A stretch of DNA of 43,742 nt from positions 1 through 43,742 of IMG/VR virus record IMGVR_UViG_3300036832_000544. One strand, 5' to 3'. The notes beneath the pieces were generated by a model, which saw only the letters and a program-made list of their open reading frames with translations, ran no database searches and was not told the DNA's origin. Position numbers and translations under genes: made by a program. Below are positions 28,387 through 35,752 of this stretch, piece after piece. This DNA comes from a virus. How positions within the stretch are numbered: the first letter of the stretch is position 1; every line of letters starts with the position of its first letter.

Positions 28387-29580
28387 TCAGAAATCCGCGT
28401 CCGCCGTGTAAGTGACATTGATGCCAAACCCGCCAGTAGCAGATGTAGTTGCGCTTATTAATACTGCGCTCAAGCCAGTCAGCACAGCATATGAAATTGC
28501 GCCAACATTGCTGTTGCTGCTTCCGACAGTTGTAAACGTTGGACTTGCTCGTTGCGAAGTTGGAAAAAAAGCAGTGCTACCTACTCCAGAAATAACATTG
28601 ACTGCCCCATTATACACGGACTGTCCTTTCCAAAAATACCGGCAACAGTCGATCAAATTGTCGGAGAACTTCTTGAACTCCGGCTCGGCGTTGCTCGCCG
28701 CCGCGCCGACCATCAGCGCCACGCCGGTGATGTAGAGGTATGCGTTGAACGTGCCGACGACGCTCACTGCGCCGGGAGCGGAGGCGAACCCCCCCGCCTG
28801 CCACGATCCAGCGGAACTAGAATTGTTCGCCCCCATCCCCAGGCTGAACGTTAATTCCAGCGCATCTGCGTTCGCCGCAACGTACCATGTTCCAGTAGTA
28901 TCCCCGGGAATAGTAATCTTGAATTTGGTAAAAACGCTCGCTGTCGCAATCGTGTAAGTGAAGACGTAACATCGATTAGCAGCAGCGTTGCGCACTGAGC
29001 CGCTGAACATGCCGGTGAGGCTCGAATAAGCCCAAAACTCAAGCGTCACTGGTTGAGCATTCGCTGTCCCCCACATCGCGTCGTTGAAATTGCAGCCTTC
29101 GACAAATTGGCGGAACATGAAGTAATCCGCCGCCGCCACGGCATAGGCAGCGGACGTGGTCCATGTGAGATAATTTGGGAAGGTAAAACCACTGGTAGAG
29201 CTTTGGCCGACGTTGCCTTTACTCGCAACCGACACTATAACTTTCCAGCGATCAACCGCATAATTGCCAGTGGCGGCGACCAGTGCGCCCCCATTGCGCT
29301 GATCGACCGACATGTCGCCGTTGATGACGCGGTTTTTGTAGCGAATGTTCGACCACAGGGACGCGACTGGCGTGTCCACATATTGCTTGGTCGCCGGATT
29401 GAGCGCGGCGGGCGGATCGTGCGCCAGCACGATGTCGCCAACCATCGTCCCGCCTGCGAGCGGCAGAAACCCGGTTCCGGCGCTGGTCGAGGCCCACTTC
29501 GCCCCATCCCAAATCCAGGTCGAGCCGTTGGCGGCGGTGAAGACCTGATTGAGGGTTGGGGCGTTCGGAAAGTCGATCAT
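28387..29580 (-). CDS. Receptor-binding tail fibre, 397 aa
   Basis: ATG 29580 is coupled by ATGA to the collagen-like fibre. The N-terminal 90 residues hold FLPLAGGTMVGDIVLAHDPP and NPATKQYVD modules typical of fibre stems. The NRVINGDMSVDQRNGG and DRWKV motifs start a jelly-roll-like carbohydrate-binding domain, which ends in a variable Ser/Thr-rich tip. The final third of the gene (about 28390-28640) is clearly AT-richer. It probably binds the host surface sugar and defines host range. Confidence 0.75.
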   Translation of the reverse strand: MIDFPNAPTLNQVFTAANGSTWIWDGAKWASTSAGTGFLPLAGGTMVGDIVLAHDPPAALNPATKQYVDTPVASLWSNIRYKNRVINGDMSVDQRNGGALVAATGNYAVDRWKVIVSVASKGNVGQSSTSGFTFPNYLTWTTSAAYAVAAADYFMFRQFVEGCNFNDAMWGTANAQPVTLEFWAYSSLTGMFSGSVRNAAANRCYVFTYTIATASVFTKFKITIPGDTTGTWYVAANADALELTFSLGMGANNSSSAGSWQAGGFASAPGAVSVVGTFNAYLYITGVALMVGAAASNAEPEFKKFSDNLIDCCRYFWKGQSVYNGAVNVISGVGSTAFFPTSQRASPTFTTVGSSNSNVGAISYAVLTGLSAVLISATTSATGGFGINVTYTADADF

Positions 29581-30806
29581 CGCACCCGCCTCGCACTGAT
29601 GGAACCATAGGCGGTCGCCGTCGCAGCGCTCTGAGCCAGTCCCAACAAATAAACAGTGGTGGCGGACGTGACCGAAACTCGAATTGGCGCGGGCGTCATT
29701 GCGCCGCCGTAGTTCACCCCGATTGAAAGCATATTGACTTGCGACGAATTCACCCCCGGCGCCCCAAAGGCAGCGGATGTCACACTCAGGCCGCCGATCA
29801 GCACTGACGCGGTTCCGGTGACGGGGTTGACGACGACATTGCCCCACACGTCCCAATCGCCAGCGGTCAACGATAAGGTTGCGACATTGGTCGCAGCGCC
29901 GCTGGTCGAACAGGCGATGGGCGTTGAAATCGTGGTGTTACGAAACTCGCCAATCTGCCCAGCCGCCGCATCCGAGCCGTCAGTGACGCCCGTCCTCGGC
30001 TGATAATTGCCAAGCGACGAATTGAGTTGCTGCAACGGCACCGGATTGAGGTTCGCCGTGGCGTTGCCCGCCAGCACAACCGGCCCGGTCATCGTCCCGC
30101 CGGTCAAAGGCAGGAAATTGCCGCCGCTATTGTTGGCGATCACCCACTGGCTGGTATTCGGATCGACGTACCAAACGTACAATTGCCCGCCGACGCTGTC
30201 CCACCACAGATCGCCCGCCTTAGGCGAAGACGGGGCCGTGTCGGAAACGGTGACGCTGGCGCCGCCCGCGACCGCCGCTTGCCAAGAAGCATCCGAGCCG
30301 CGCCGCACGTAACTCTTGCCGTCAGTCGGCGCTTCCGGAACCGGGCCTGGCGGGCCCGTTGGACCGGGATTCCCCTGCGGCCCTAGGTTACCCTGCGGCC
30401 CTTGCGGTCCGGGCGGTCCGGGCGGTCCCTGTGGCCCCGTGGGCCCGCCACGCACGTCGACATATTCCTTCGTCGCCGCCTGCAGCGGCTGCGTCGGATC
30501 CGCAGCCAACATCACCGGATCATGAAAAGTGACGATTCCGGTCGCGCGTTCGATGGTGATCGGAGAATCGACGAGCGCCCCGCTATTGAATCGCTGAATG
30601 GCGAAATCGCCCTGCGGCGTACCGTCGTTGAGCACCAAAGCCCATAAATTCTGATCGTTCTCAATCGAGGCGATCGTCCCCGGCGAACCCGTGATCTGGA
30701 TGTTCTCGACGCTCGAGGTGATGCTATCCGGCGGCGCGCAGCCGCAGGCGCTCTGCCAGTCGCCATCGACCGGCAGACCCTCGACTACCCATTGGTCGTT
30801 CGCCAT
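29577..30806 (-). CDS. Collagen-like tail fibre, 409 aa
   Basis: ATG 30806. Residues about 1-115 form the attachment part ([20 protein letters not shown]). Residues about 120-155 hold roughly twelve Gly-X-Y triplets ([20 protein letters not shown] onward), a trimeric collagen-like rod. [16 protein letters not shown] segment, another [17 protein letters not shown] stem module and a beta-rich C-terminal head follow. It likely links the adaptor ring to the receptor-binding fibre. Confidence 0.8.
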   Translation of the reverse strand: MANDQWVVEGLPVDGDWQSACGCAPPDSITSSVENIQITGSPGTIASIENDQNLWALVLNDGTPQGDFAIQRFNSGALVDSPITIERATGIVTFHDPVMLAADPTQPLQAATKEYVDVRGGPTGPQGPPGPPGPQGPQGNLGPQGNPGPTGPPGPVPEAPTDGKSYVRRGSDASWQAAVAGGASVTVSDTAPSSPKAGDLWWDSVGGQLYVWYVDPNTSQWVIANNSGGNFLPLTGGTMTGPVVLAGNATANLNPVPLQQLNSSLGNYQPRTGVTDGSDAAAGQIGEFRNTTISTPIACSTSGAATNVATLSLTAGDWDVWGNVVVNPVTGTASVLIGGLSVTSAAFGAPGVNSSQVNMLSIGVNYGGAMTPAPIRVSVTSATTVYLLGLAQSAATATAYGSISARRVR

Positions 30807-31459
30807 CAGCCAAAACTCCGGACCCGGCCGCGCGCGAGCAGCGAACCCGACGCCCTGGCGCGCTGCCAGTTGGCGTTGAGTTTCTGAATCATGTCTTCGG
30901 CCAGCTGCTTCATCGTCACCGCCTTGTCCTCTTCGCCAACCGCGTGCAGATTCGTGTGCATGAGCGCCGCACAGCGATAGAGCGATTGGAATTTTGTGTA
31001 GACCCAGGAGTTGACGGTGTCGGAGAATACCGGCACTTCGGCGTAGTAGCTCAACTTAAACTGAGTGCCTTCGATGTCGTCGACCAACCCGCCGAAATAG
31101 ATCGTGCGCCCCTCGATTGTGTAATATCCAGTAGTGGAATCCGAGGTCGCAGCGACCGTCGTATAGGGCTGGATCGGCAACATGAAGAACTTGTCGCGCG
31201 GCATGTAACGGATCGGCCGCCAGCCACTCGGCGTACCGTTGGCGATCAACATGAAGTCTGACTCAAGCCAGTCGTCGGGCAACGGCGCGCAGCTTTGGGT
31301 GACATTATTCGTCGCCGTGCAGATCATACGATCGATGCGAAGCTCGGCGTTGAGCTTCTCCTCCGCGTTGCGCACGAAGCTGGTCAGAAGAACCGGACTC
31401 CAATCCTGCCGATTAGCATAATCAGCAAGCGCAGCGGTGAAATCAGCAAAGTCCGTCAT
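30806..31459 (-). CDS. Head-tail adaptor protein, SU10-like, 217 aa
   Basis: ATG 31459 overlaps the preceding stop (ATGA); the upstream frame to 31471 is a shadow. The sequence MTDFADFTAALADYANRQDW, then FVRNAEEKLNAELRIDRM and PDDWLESDFMLI, and the C-terminal FQSLYRCAALMHTNLHAVGE helix match the phage adaptor family of SU10-like podoviruses. It would form a ring under the portal on which nozzle and fibres attach. Confidence 0.75.
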   Translation of the reverse strand: MTDFADFTAALADYANRQDWSPVLLTSFVRNAEEKLNAELRIDRMICTATNNVTQSCAPLPDDWLESDFMLIANGTPSGWRPIRYMPRDKFFMLPIQPYTTVAATSDSTTGYYTIEGRTIYFGGLVDDIEGTQFKLSYYAEVPVFSDTVNSWVYTKFQSLYRCAALMHTNLHAVGEEDKAVTMKQLAEDMIQKLNANWQRARASGSLLARGRVRSFG

Positions 31460-32124
31460 TGCCCGCCCCACAGGTATTGGAGCGCCTGGCCGGCGGTGGG
31501 CTGTGACGCATTCAAGATGTTGGGCGCATCCAGGGTATAGGACCGCGGATCAGGCGCGTTCTGCTGCGGATGGGGCCCGGATGGCGACGGCATCGGCCGA
31601 TAACGAGGATCGTTGGGCATAAACAGCCCCTCCGGTCTCGTGATCGGCGGCAAGTCTGTTTGCGGGTCCCAATCCTGCCCACGAAAAGGCAGTTGCGGTC
31701 CAACTGGAAAACGCTGATAGGGCGCCGGCGCGTTGCGCACCGCTTGCATAGACGGGTGATAGTTGGGCTGGAACGAGTTGCGGTAGTTGTCCGATTCCTG
31801 TTCCGGTCCGACGCCTAGATTTGTAGTCTGGTACGGCATAAACCCGCTGGTGGCCATGCTCATGGCTTCTGCATCGGTCGCCGGCGCTGGTCCCATGGAT
31901 GGCGGATATTGCTTGTAAGCGTCGGCCGTCAGCGCCTGGCCTTCGCCCATAGGGCCCTGGTGCATGAACTCAGTCGTGTGCGGATTCGCGCGCTCATCCG
32001 TGATCGTCTGCTTCGTATCCGGCATGTCTTGATAGCCGCCGGCGCCGAGCAGCGCGCCGCGCGAAGCCGGGCGCCGCGGCGGCGGCGGCAGATTGCCGAA
32101 CAGCATTTCATACAGGCTAGCCAT
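31456..32124 (-). CDS. Pro/Gln-rich virion-block protein, 222 aa
   Basis: ATG 32124 overlaps the stop of the two-TM gene by one base. Disordered, rich in Pro, Tyr and Asn (NYRNSFQPNYHPSMQAVRNA). No known domain. Position between capsid and adaptor genes suggests a head or neck part, perhaps a flexible decoration or scaffold. Confidence 0.55.
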   Translation of the reverse strand: MASLYEMLFGNLPPPPRRPASRGALLGAGGYQDMPDTKQTITDERANPHTTEFMHQGPMGEGQALTADAYKQYPPSMGPAPATDAEAMSMATSGFMPYQTTNLGVGPEQESDNYRNSFQPNYHPSMQAVRNAPAPYQRFPVGPQLPFRGQDWDPQTDLPPITRPEGLFMPNDPRYRPMPSPSGPHPQQNAPDPRSYTLDAPNILNASQPTAGQALQYLWGGQ

Positions 32125-32303
32125 TAGCCAATAATCCTAGCGCCGCCGAAGATAACCAGCCCAATGATGACAAACAGGATGAAGTACACGATCGGATTCG
32201 CCACCGGCCACCACGGGAAATTGTTTGGCGCAGCTGTCGAGCCAAACACCCCGACCAGCAGTAGGATCATGATCACGACGTAGATGATCTCAAGCAGCCC
32301 CAT
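32124..32303 (-). CDS. Two-TM small membrane protein, holin candidate, 59 aa
   Basis: An AGGAGG site eight bases before ATG 32303 is one of the strongest in the window. The product has two hydrophobic helices (LLEIIYVVIMILLLVGVFGS and NPIVYFILFVIIGLVIFGG) separated by a short NNFPWWP linker, with few charges. This is the usual plan of small class II holins, which form membrane lesions for lysis. A virion role is also possible. Confidence 0.7.
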   Translation of the reverse strand: MGLLEIIYVVIMILLLVGVFGSTAAPNNFPWWPVANPIVYFILFVIIGLVIFGGARIIG

Positions 32304-32312
32304 GCTCGCCTC

Positions 32313-32543
32313 CTATGGCCGAGTTTCCTGAATCTTGCCCATCACGACATCGCAGGCGTCTCCGGTCAGCAACGCCTTGCCGTCGCTCATATCGACCACG
32401 CACTTAGCGCCAGGCGCGAAATGCTCGCGATGCGCATCCCGCACGTCGTGCAACTCCACAATTTTATTGGGATCGATCCAGAGTGGGTGCCCATCCGGAG
32501 CGTGCAGTTGAACAAGGGAGAGAACGATCGAGGCTGCGCGCAC
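32313..32543 (-). CDS. FlbD-like small protein of the head block, 76 aa
   Basis: GTG start at 32543. The central VQLHAPDGHPLWIDPNKIVE and VVDMSDGKALLTGD resemble the short beta-sheet repeat of flagellar FlbD-type proteins (L..xDG.xlWIN...I). In phages, such proteins follow capsid genes and may decorate the head. The match is by pattern only. Confidence 0.55.
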   Translation of the reverse strand: MRAASIVLSLVQLHAPDGHPLWIDPNKIVELHDVRDAHREHFAPGAKCVVDMSDGKALLTGDACDVVMGKIQETRP

Positions 32544-32544
32544 A

Positions 32545-32838
32545 TCACACCCGCCCGCGCCAGATCCGAAACGCTTCGTTGTCGGAGTCGTTGAGGAACC
32601 GCTTGAGCTCGTCCGGATCCATGCCGATCACGCGATCGGCGTGAACCGCGGGAATCCGCGCCACCGCCTTCATGTCACCACGCTGGTTAAGGAGCTCGCG
32701 ATCGCGCGCAATGCCGGCCATGATCTCGTCGATATTCTGCTCGGCATGCACGACCACCCGGCCAGGATTCTCGTCATCGAGAATCATGGTGCGGCGAATC
32801 CCGTCGCGTTCGAGGTAGGTGATACGACGCTCGGTCAT
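32545..32838 (-). CDS. Conserved head-completion-type protein, 97 aa
   Basis: ATG 32838 overlaps the 37-residue gene (ATGA). The C-terminal half (MKAVARIPAVHADRVIGMDP, then RFLNDSDNEAFRIWRGRV) matches a widely seen phage family in which a RxVAxIP block is followed by LND..N..FR...GRV. It usually sits after the major capsid gene. Precise role unknown. Confidence 0.65.
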   Translation of the reverse strand: MTERRITYLERDGIRRTMILDDENPGRVVVHAEQNIDEIMAGIARDRELLNQRGDMKAVARIPAVHADRVIGMDPDELKRFLNDSDNEAFRIWRGRV

Positions 32839-32948
32839 GGTTTTACTCCCAGGCCGAGCGCAATTTGAGCGAGGAGAACCTCGATTTTTGTGAGACTCTC
32901 CTCAATCCTCGCCAGGGCAGCGAGGGCATGCGTCATGTCCTCGTCCAT
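32835..32948 (-). CDS. 37-residue protein between capsid and head-completion genes
   Basis: The product MDEDMTHALAALARIEESLT, ending KIEVLLAQIALGLGVKP, is a single amphipathic helix. GAGGGG precedes ATG 32948 and its stop overlaps the next start (ATGA). The tight packing supports it as a real gene, perhaps a small capsid accessory. Confidence 0.6.
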   Translation of the reverse strand: MDEDMTHALAALARIEESLTKIEVLLAQIALGLGVKP

Positions 32949-32962
32949 CGCCGCCCCTCATA

Positions 32963-33976
32963 TTACGCCTTGATCCCGTTCATCAAGATGTGGCCAAGAG
33001 CGTTTCTTACTTCAACGCCCCACTCGACCACCACCATTCTTGTCTCCGCATCGCCTGTCCTCGCCATGAGGTACTGGCGGAAAGATCGGAAGAACGCCAC
33101 CGCGGCATAGTCTGGATCAATAATAAGCCCGACGTCGACCGGCACCCAACGACTGGGAACGCACTTAACGCGCCCGAAATCAGTCGCCAGAACGTCGACC
33201 GTACTTACGACTTCGGTCTTGCCGACGAGAACCTGCGTAGTACTTCTTCCAGTGAACGTGCTGACGGTCCTTTTGGGCCCCGGCGGCACCACCCAAAGCG
33301 TCGGACTCGCCCCGTTCTGGTACGCCAACTGCATGCCTGAGCCGAGCATAGCTTCGGTTACTTGAACCGGCGCCGCCGGCGCAGTCATGACGACGGTGCT
33401 GCCAGTAGGTAGACCAGAGGTGCCAACCACCCCGACAACGCCGACCACCGCGCCGCCGGCTGTCGCGGTTGTTCCCGAGTTGCCGGCCTTGTCGACCGCG
33501 CGGCCGATCCAGTGAGTGAGCGATTCGGTGATGCGCGGCGTGGTGGTGTAGTTGCCCGAAGTATCGGCGCTGCGCGCCTGCCGCGAGCACATCGCCGATT
33601 CCATGTCGCTTTTCAAAACTTTGCTCGCCATGGCCATCTGATGAGCCATTTCCGACGACTTGCCGGCGGCGTCCGATTCTTCCTGTGACCCCGAGACTGT
33701 GGCGTCACGCTCGGATATCTGTGTGACGTTCGTTTGCCGCACGGTGGGCTGCGAAAGGTTATTCGAGAGTAGAAAACCTTCCAGCTGGTTGTTAGCAGGA
33801 TTAACAGTCGGCAGGAACTCTGTTTGCCAGTCGAACTGTCGATTTTTTACGTTACGTCTGCGTATAGCGGACATAACCGGAGTATCGAATGGATCTATAT
33901 TATAGATCGCGTTCGATAAATCTTCCCTATTGGCTGTCGCCTGATAGGTGCTGAAGGCGTTTGTTACTTGTGGCAA
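32963..33976 (-). CDS. Major capsid protein, DUF5309/SU10-like, 337 aa
   Basis: The start MPQVTNAFSTYQATANREDL, then IYNIDPFDTPVMSAIRR, is the N-terminal signature of the DUF5309 (SU10) HK97-fold major capsid family, and length is normal. The body has the expected long helix (AGKSSEMAHQMAMASKVLKSD) and the C-terminal RTGDAETRMVVVEWGVEVRN. It follows the scaffold gene as usual. The 5' quarter of the gene is AT-richer than the rest. Confidence 0.85.
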   Translation of the reverse strand: MPQVTNAFSTYQATANREDLSNAIYNIDPFDTPVMSAIRRRNVKNRQFDWQTEFLPTVNPANNQLEGFLLSNNLSQPTVRQTNVTQISERDATVSGSQEESDAAGKSSEMAHQMAMASKVLKSDMESAMCSRQARSADTSGNYTTTPRITESLTHWIGRAVDKAGNSGTTATAGGAVVGVVGVVGTSGLPTGSTVVMTAPAAPVQVTEAMLGSGMQLAYQNGASPTLWVVPPGPKRTVSTFTGRSTTQVLVGKTEVVSTVDVLATDFGRVKCVPSRWVPVDVGLIIDPDYAAVAFFRSFRQYLMARTGDAETRMVVVEWGVEVRNALGHILMNGIKA

Positions 33977-33991
33977 GGTTAACTCCCATGA

Positions 33992-35068
33992 TCAGAGCAT
34001 TCTACGAAACACTTCCACGGCATCTTGTAGCTTGCCGCTGCTCGCCAACTGGCGCTGTGCTTGGTCGAAGCCTGACCTGCGCGCATTCCCAATGGGCGTA
34101 GCCGCGCCGGGGGAGACCGACTTGCCTCTGCTCGGATCTACAGGCTTGAGGCGACTTGCCTGCATCCGGTCGTACTTGCTCGCCTTCAACAACACCGTGA
34201 GCATTCGCGGGTCGTAGACTGTGGCGACTTCGTATTCGCTGAACCCCGCAGCCTGTGCGGTACGTCGCATAGACTCCAGATTTTTGTTCAGCGCAGCTTC
34301 GTCAACGAAGATCTTAGGATGCATCGCAACGAACTTAGCGAACGCTTCTACCGCGTATTTCTGCAAGCGTCTATCCGCGTCCTCCGTATTGGCCTGCTCA
34401 CGCTGCGCCCGCTGTTGCTGCGACGCCGCCAGCTTGCCGTAGAGAATCTGATAAACCTTCTGCTGCCCGTGCGCGGCGCGCGGATCCCTGGCGAACTCCT
34501 GATCCCAATTTGGCTCTTGCGGAATCATGTTCGCGAGATCCTCCTCGTAATCAGCCCTCGCCTTGTGCCAGATGTTCCAGTTCGCCTGCAGGCGCCCGTA
34601 CTCGCCCTCGAGTTCCTTCTGGATATTGAATAATTGCGCCTGCCGTTTGTGGAACGTCTCCGTGCGGATGTAACCGGAGAGCGCCTCCTGCAGCGTGACC
34701 TCGCGCGGCTCACCGTCGACCGTGATTTCGTACTTCTCACCACTATCGGTCGCGGCCGGCGGCTCGCCCTCGTCATCGTCCGGCCGCACCTCGTTGCTGA
34801 TGCGCTCTGGCTCTTGATCGGCGTCTTCAGCTTCGTCGGGCTCCCGCGCCGGGCGCCGGACGACTTCCCGCTCATGCTTCTCGAGCCGCGGATCACTGCC
34901 GCCGTCGCGCGTATCACCCCTCTCGTCGCCCTCGATCGGCCGCTCGCCAAACATCGGTTCCGGCTTGGCTTGAGTAGCGACAAACTTACCGGCGACGTCG
35001 CGCGGCCGAATCTGCGGCGCGATCTCGTTGGAAAATTCGATTGTAGCCTCATCCACCCCTTCGGCCAC
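33992..35068 (-). CDS. Scaffolding protein, 358 aa
   Basis: ATG 35068 (MAEGVDEATIEFSNEIAPQI). The N-terminal third is acidic and disordered (PDEAEDADQEPERI). A VDGEPREVTLQEALSGYIRT core (about 115-135) is a motif common in podoviral scaffold proteins, followed by long charged helices. Its place just before the capsid gene fits. The 3' end (33.99-34.33 kb) is AT-rich, continuous with the AT-rich start of the capsid gene. Confidence 0.75.
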   Translation of the reverse strand: MAEGVDEATIEFSNEIAPQIRPRDVAGKFVATQAKPEPMFGERPIEGDERGDTRDGGSDPRLEKHEREVVRRPAREPDEAEDADQEPERISNEVRPDDDEGEPPAATDSGEKYEITVDGEPREVTLQEALSGYIRTETFHKRQAQLFNIQKELEGEYGRLQANWNIWHKARADYEEDLANMIPQEPNWDQEFARDPRAAHGQQKVYQILYGKLAASQQQRAQREQANTEDADRRLQKYAVEAFAKFVAMHPKIFVDEAALNKNLESMRRTAQAAGFSEYEVATVYDPRMLTVLLKASKYDRMQASRLKPVDPSRGKSVSPGAATPIGNARRSGFDQAQRQLASSGKLQDAVEVFRRML

Positions 35069-35324
35069 TATGCGCTCCCTTCAAGAACTCAGCGTCGTGC
35101 GACATGCTGTCGAGACGCTTCGGGATCGCTTCCAGCACCTGAAGCTTGGCAACCAAATCCAGCACCTTCGGAACGTCGGTCCTGTCCATCAACAGGAGTT
35201 CTCCGAGCCATTGTTTGTGCAGCGTCCGAACCGCGGCGGTGAAGGCGCGATTTTCCAACAGCTGACCGGCTTCCTTGGCGACCGCCTTGATCAGTTCCGG
35301 ATCTGTTTTCGGTATGTCGTTCAA
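35049..35324 (-). CDS. Small head-block protein, 91 aa
   Basis: ATG 35324, MNDIPKTDPELIKAVAKEAG. Helical with repeated Leu/Lys pattern and a basic C-terminus. It is ATGA-coupled to the HNH gene and overlaps the scaffold start by 20 bases. No recognised family. Confidence 0.6.
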   Translation of the reverse strand: MNDIPKTDPELIKAVAKEAGQLLENRAFTAAVRTLHKQWLGELLLMDRTDVPKVLDLVAKLQVLEAIPKRLDSMSHDAEFLKGAHSGRRGG

Positions 35325-35752
35325 TTGTATCGAGCCTCGTGCATTTTGCGCGAACGCTCTTTGCGCTGCTCAGGAGTGAGACGCATAACGGCCCTAAACG
35401 CGCTTCCACTTCGCTGCTCAATCGGAACCGCCATTCTAGCCTTGCGCGTTCTCTCGCTTCGCGATTCCGCTGATATGTCTTGCTGATTCTCGCTCCTAGT
35501 CGCCCAGCGTAAATGAGCAGGGCTTATACACAGCCCGCCACAGCAACCTATTGGCGTAGAGTGAGCCGCTTCATGCTTTTCTGTGGGAGGAGATCCGTAA
35601 ACCTCCTCGCAAACCAATCTGGCGACTTTCTTCGTTACGCCCCTACGCTTAATGCATGGGCGGTTACGGCCAACAACGCTGCCTAGCCATAAATAACAGC
35701 CTGTGTTTGGCTCCGGAGCCCAACGATCCGCCAAATCGTCCAGCAAGCTCAT
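35321..35752 (-). CDS. HNH homing endonuclease, 143 aa
   Basis: Contains CYLWLGSVVG near the N-terminus, a KHEAAHSTPIGCCGG core and the ISPAHLRWATRSENQQD block, the order of residues in PF13392-type HNH endonucleases (HxC/HL..N). The C-terminal tail is basic. It lies between portal and scaffold genes with ATGA overlaps at both ends, and its codon use (AGA, ATA and A/T-ending codons) differs from neighbours. A free-standing mobile endonuclease rather than a terminase partner is the likely reading. Confidence 0.8.
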   Translation of the reverse strand: MSLLDDLADRWAPEPNTGCYLWLGSVVGRNRPCIKRRGVTKKVARLVCEEVYGSPPTEKHEAAHSTPIGCCGGLCISPAHLRWATRSENQQDISAESRSERTRKARMAVPIEQRSGSAFRAVMRLTPEQRKERSRKMHEARYN

